Shown here piece by piece: positions 6,979 through 8,637 of a DNA stretch of 8,637 nt. The notes under the pieces are model-generated. The model was not told the DNA's origin. It saw only the letters and a program-made list of their open reading frames with translations, and did not search any database. Within the stretch, counting starts at the first letter, position 1; each line of letters begins with the position of its first letter. The stretch is from an uncultured Ruminobacter sp. (GTDB lineage Bacteria; Pseudomonadota; Gammaproteobacteria; Enterobacterales; Succinivibrionaceae), in assembly GCA_900767005.1 (NCBI GenBank), contig CAAFXL010000140.1:1-8637 (forward strand). Reading direction: 5' to 3'. A program made the translations under genes and the position numbers.

Positions 6979-7553
6979 TAAATACTTGCTCCAATTGCTT
7001 CAAGTTTATCTTGAGCCCATAAAATTAAATCACATACTTCTCTTACCGCACCATTTCCCCCATCAAAATGAGAAATATAGTCAGCCCTATTTAATACAAA
7101 AAAATGTGAATCTTTTGGACAAAATGAAACCCCAACCTCATTAAATACGGGGATATCAATTACATCATCACCAATATATGCAATCTCTTCAGCTTTTAGA
7201 TTTAATTTTTGCATAAGTTCATGAATATAAGGAACTTTATCAGTTACTCCCTGAAAAATATAATTTGAACCTAAACTCTTAAGTCTATTTTCAACAATTT
7301 TTGAGCTTCTTCCCGTAATAACAGCAAATTCAATATTTAAATATTTTCGTAGAGCTACAATCCCAAAGCCATCACGAACATTAAAGCTTTTGATTTCATC
7401 GCCATTATTAGTTAAATAGATTTTGCCATCACTTAAAACGCCATCAACATCACTAATTAAAAGCTTAATTTTTTTAAGCTTTTTATGTAATTCCTCATCA
7501 ATACAACCATGAGGTGATATCATCCCCAAAAATGCTGAATTTTGATTACTCAT
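6978..7553 (-). CDS. kdsC: 3-deoxy-D-manno-octulosonate 8-phosphate phosphatase KdsC
   Basis: Cytoplasmic HAD-superfamily phosphatase that hydrolyses Kdo-8-phosphate to Kdo, the inner-core sugar of LPS. It has 191 residues (E. coli 188) and, like other KdsC proteins, almost no cap domain. Motif I is DVDGVLSD with nucleophile D35 and D37, motif II is TGRS (80-83), motif III is K106 in TDKV, and motif IV is GDDVID (128-133). The C-terminal GNGAVREVCDLIL is the conserved tail that closes a neighbouring active site in the tetramer. The first ATG is kept because it gives the same distance to motif I as in E. coli. One base separates it from the kdsD stop, and its own SD is weak, so translational coupling to kdsD is likely. 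Confidence 0.96.
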   Translation of the reverse strand: MSNQNSAFLGMISPHGCIDEELHKKLKKIKLLISDVDGVLSDGKIYLTNNGDEIKSFNVRDGFGIVALRKYLNIEFAVITGRSSKIVENRLKSLGSNYIFQGVTDKVPYIHELMQKLNLKAEEIAYIGDDVIDIPVFNEVGVSFCPKDSHFFVLNRADYISHFDGGNGAVREVCDLILWAQDKLEAIGASI

Positions 7554-7554
7554 A

Positions 7555-8517
7555 TTAAATCATTCCATGCTCTAAAAGATCATGCATATTAAATACACCA
7601 ATTGGCATATTGTCTTTATCAACAATTACTAAACCATTGATCTTTTTATCTTTCATTATTCTAATTGAATTAGCAACCAATTTTTCTGGTTCTACCGTGA
7701 TACAACCCTTTTTAACAACACTATCAATCTTTGAATCAAAGGATAATGACTTATCGATTACACGTCTAAGATCCCCATCAGTAAATACTCCATACAAAGT
7801 ACCATCCTGATTTTTAACTACTACCATGCCTAAGCCTTTTGAGGTCATCTCAAAAATCGCATCTTTAAGAGTAGTATCAGAGTTTATAATTGGTAGATCT
7901 TCACCAGTATGCATAATATCGCAGTTACGAGTTAATAGACGCTTACCTAATGCTCCACCTGGGTGACTTAAAGCAAAATCATTAGCGGTAAAACCTTTTA
8001 ATTCAAGAAGAGCTACTGCTAAAGCATCACCTAAAACTAAAGTTGCGGTAGTACTTGAGGTTGGAGCTAAATTAAGTGGACAAGCTTCTTTTTCAACTTT
8101 AAAGCATAAGTGAACAGTTGAATATTTAGCAAGGGTACTTTCATTAGACCCACTCATACCGATAATGGTAATACCACGTCTTTGTAAAATTGGAAGGATT
8201 GCTAAAACTTCCTTAGTTTCTCCAGAATTTGATATCGCAATTACGACATCATTTTCTGAAATCATTCCTAAATCACCATGGCTTGCTTCACCAGGGTGCA
8301 CAAAAAATGAAGGGGTACCAGTACTTGCCATAGTAGCTGCAATCTTAGAACCAATATGACCAGACTTACCCATACCTGTTACGATTACCTTACCTTTACA
8401 TTGTAAGATAATCTCACAAGCCTTAGAAAAGCTCTCATTAATATATTGCTTTAAACCCTCTAGGGCGTTTATTTCATCATCGATAACACCTAATGCTATC
8501 TCAATTGAGCTTCTCAT
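7555..8517 (-). CDS. kdsD: Arabinose-5-phosphate isomerase KdsD
   Basis: Cytoplasmic enzyme that converts D-ribulose-5-phosphate to D-arabinose-5-phosphate, the first step of Kdo synthesis. It has 320 residues (E. coli 328). An N-terminal SIS sugar-isomerase domain (about 30-190) is followed by two CBS domains (about 200-256 and 263-320). The four catalytic-site residues known from E. coli KdsD are all present with a constant offset of 8: K51, E103, E144 and H185. GMGKSGHIG, HPGEASHGDLGM, ISNSGE and APTSSTTATLV are intact. The ATG at 8517 has TGAGGT 5 nt upstream. It is the first gene of the operon. The E. coli neighbours yrbG and mla are absent upstream; an rRNA leader lies there instead. 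Confidence 0.97.
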   Translation of the reverse strand: MRSSIEIALGVIDDEINALEGLKQYINESFSKACEIILQCKGKVIVTGMGKSGHIGSKIAATMASTGTPSFFVHPGEASHGDLGMISENDVVIAISNSGETKEVLAILPILQRRGITIIGMSGSNESTLAKYSTVHLCFKVEKEACPLNLAPTSSTTATLVLGDALAVALLELKGFTANDFALSHPGGALGKRLLTRNCDIMHTGEDLPIINSDTTLKDAIFEMTSKGLGMVVVKNQDGTLYGVFTDGDLRRVIDKSLSFDSKIDSVVKKGCITVEPEKLVANSIRIMKDKKINGLVIVDKDNMPIGVFNMHDLLEHGMI

Positions 8518-8550
8518 TTACGACCTCATTTTTTTGAAATTTTATCTCTA

Positions 8551-8579
8551 AAATTAATTACTCTACTTTTGCAGTTCAA
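8551..8579 (-). promoter_or_regulatory. Candidate kdsD operon promoter
   Basis: On the minus strand TTGAAC (8579-8574) is followed 17 nt later by TAATTT (8556-8551), a poor -10 box. A better-looking TAAAAT lies closer to the gene (8544-8539) but has no -35 partner. The operon has only about 100 bases of upstream DNA in this window, so a promoter must be close unless one lies beyond the edge. I see no sigma-E-type or -24/-12 match. Confidence 0.3.
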
Positions 8580-8610
8580 AAAAGCTGAAAAAGTAACGAT
8601 AAATAAGGCT
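8575..8610 (+). promoter_or_regulatory. Candidate rRNA operon promoter
   Basis: TTCAAA (8575-8580) and GATAAA (8598-8603) are 17 nt apart, each matching four of six consensus positions. A G/C-richer stretch follows (GGCTTAACGCCCC, 8607-8619), as is common around rRNA transcription starts. AT-rich DNA upstream (8531-8560) could act as an UP element. The promoter is proposed mainly because the boxA at 8623 requires one upstream; the exact boxes are uncertain. Confidence 0.3.
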
Positions 8611-8622
8611 TAACGCCCCATT

Positions 8623-8635
8623 TGTTCTTTAAAAA
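8623..8635 (+). promoter_or_regulatory. rRNA leader boxA antitermination element
   Basis: TGTTCTTTAAAAA matches the boxA element of gammaproteobacterial rRNA leaders (E. coli core TGCTCTTTAACA), differing at two positions of that core. BoxA in RNA is bound by NusB-NusE (S10) and lets RNA polymerase pass terminators in rRNA operons. Position and orientation predict a 16S rRNA gene on the plus strand shortly after the window end. The rRNA gene itself is not visible, so this rests on the motif and the GC-rich stretch just before it. Confidence 0.75.
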
Positions 8636-8637
8636 TA

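Noticed and set aside
7610..7810. Plus-strand frame opposite the kdsD CBS region
   Set aside because: Antisense to a conserved coding region, with no independent support.
8165..8359. Plus-strand frame opposite the KdsD SIS domain
   Set aside because: Antisense to a conserved coding region, with no independent support.
8538..8555. AATTTTA/TAAAATT inverted repeat in the kdsD leader
   Set aside because: A seven-pair stem made only of A-T pairs is expected by chance in this base composition.
8555..8575. Sigma-54 -24/-12 promoter around TTGCAG near kdsD
   Set aside because: The GG expected about ten bases upstream of the TTGC element is absent.

Overview
The window looks like chromosomal core genome from an AT-rich gammaproteobacterium. 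The valyl-tRNA synthetase closely follows the E. coli protein through its catalytic core. The run kdsD-kdsC-lptC-lptA-lptB-rpoN keeps the gene order of the E. coli kds/lpt/rpoN locus, and the right edge carries a gammaproteobacterial-type rRNA boxA. I cannot place the organism below class level. The presence of a complete sigma-54 gene argues against lineages that lost rpoN.

Left part (1-424): non-coding or nearly so and very AT-rich. A bulged 15-bp hairpin sits at 29-73. Read on the minus strand, it places a Shine-Dalgarno-like GAGGT in its loop and an ATG in its stem, so a minus-strand gene may start at 38 and run off the window; this is unproven. Three more hairpins (289-321, 334-357, 369-396) lie between candidate promoters and valS. 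The valS gene (425-3295, +) follows and ends at a strong rho-independent terminator.

Middle (3296-3525): a convergent intergenic region with one terminator per direction and two short perfect palindromes between them.

Right part (3526-8517, all minus strand): one compact operon read from right to left. KdsD and KdsC make Kdo precursors: KdsD isomerises ribulose-5-phosphate to arabinose-5-phosphate, and KdsC dephosphorylates Kdo-8-phosphate. LptC, LptA and LptB are the inner-membrane anchor, periplasmic bridge and ATPase of the LPS transport machine. RpoN (sigma-54) is last. Spacing is 1 bp between kdsD and kdsC, a 1-bp overlap for kdsC/lptC, a 32-bp overlap for lptC/lptA, 10 bp between lptA and lptB, and 19 bp between lptB and rpoN. 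A terminator starts about 21 bp after the rpoN stop, so hpf/ptsN/rapZ do not follow directly as they do in E. coli.

Right edge (8518-8637): a short divergent region. One side must carry the kdsD promoter. The plus strand ends in an rRNA leader boxA, implying that a 16S rRNA operon starts just outside the window. I see no mobile element, CRISPR array, tRNA or defence system. The window is mainly housekeeping, and the unusual points are regulatory and organisational.
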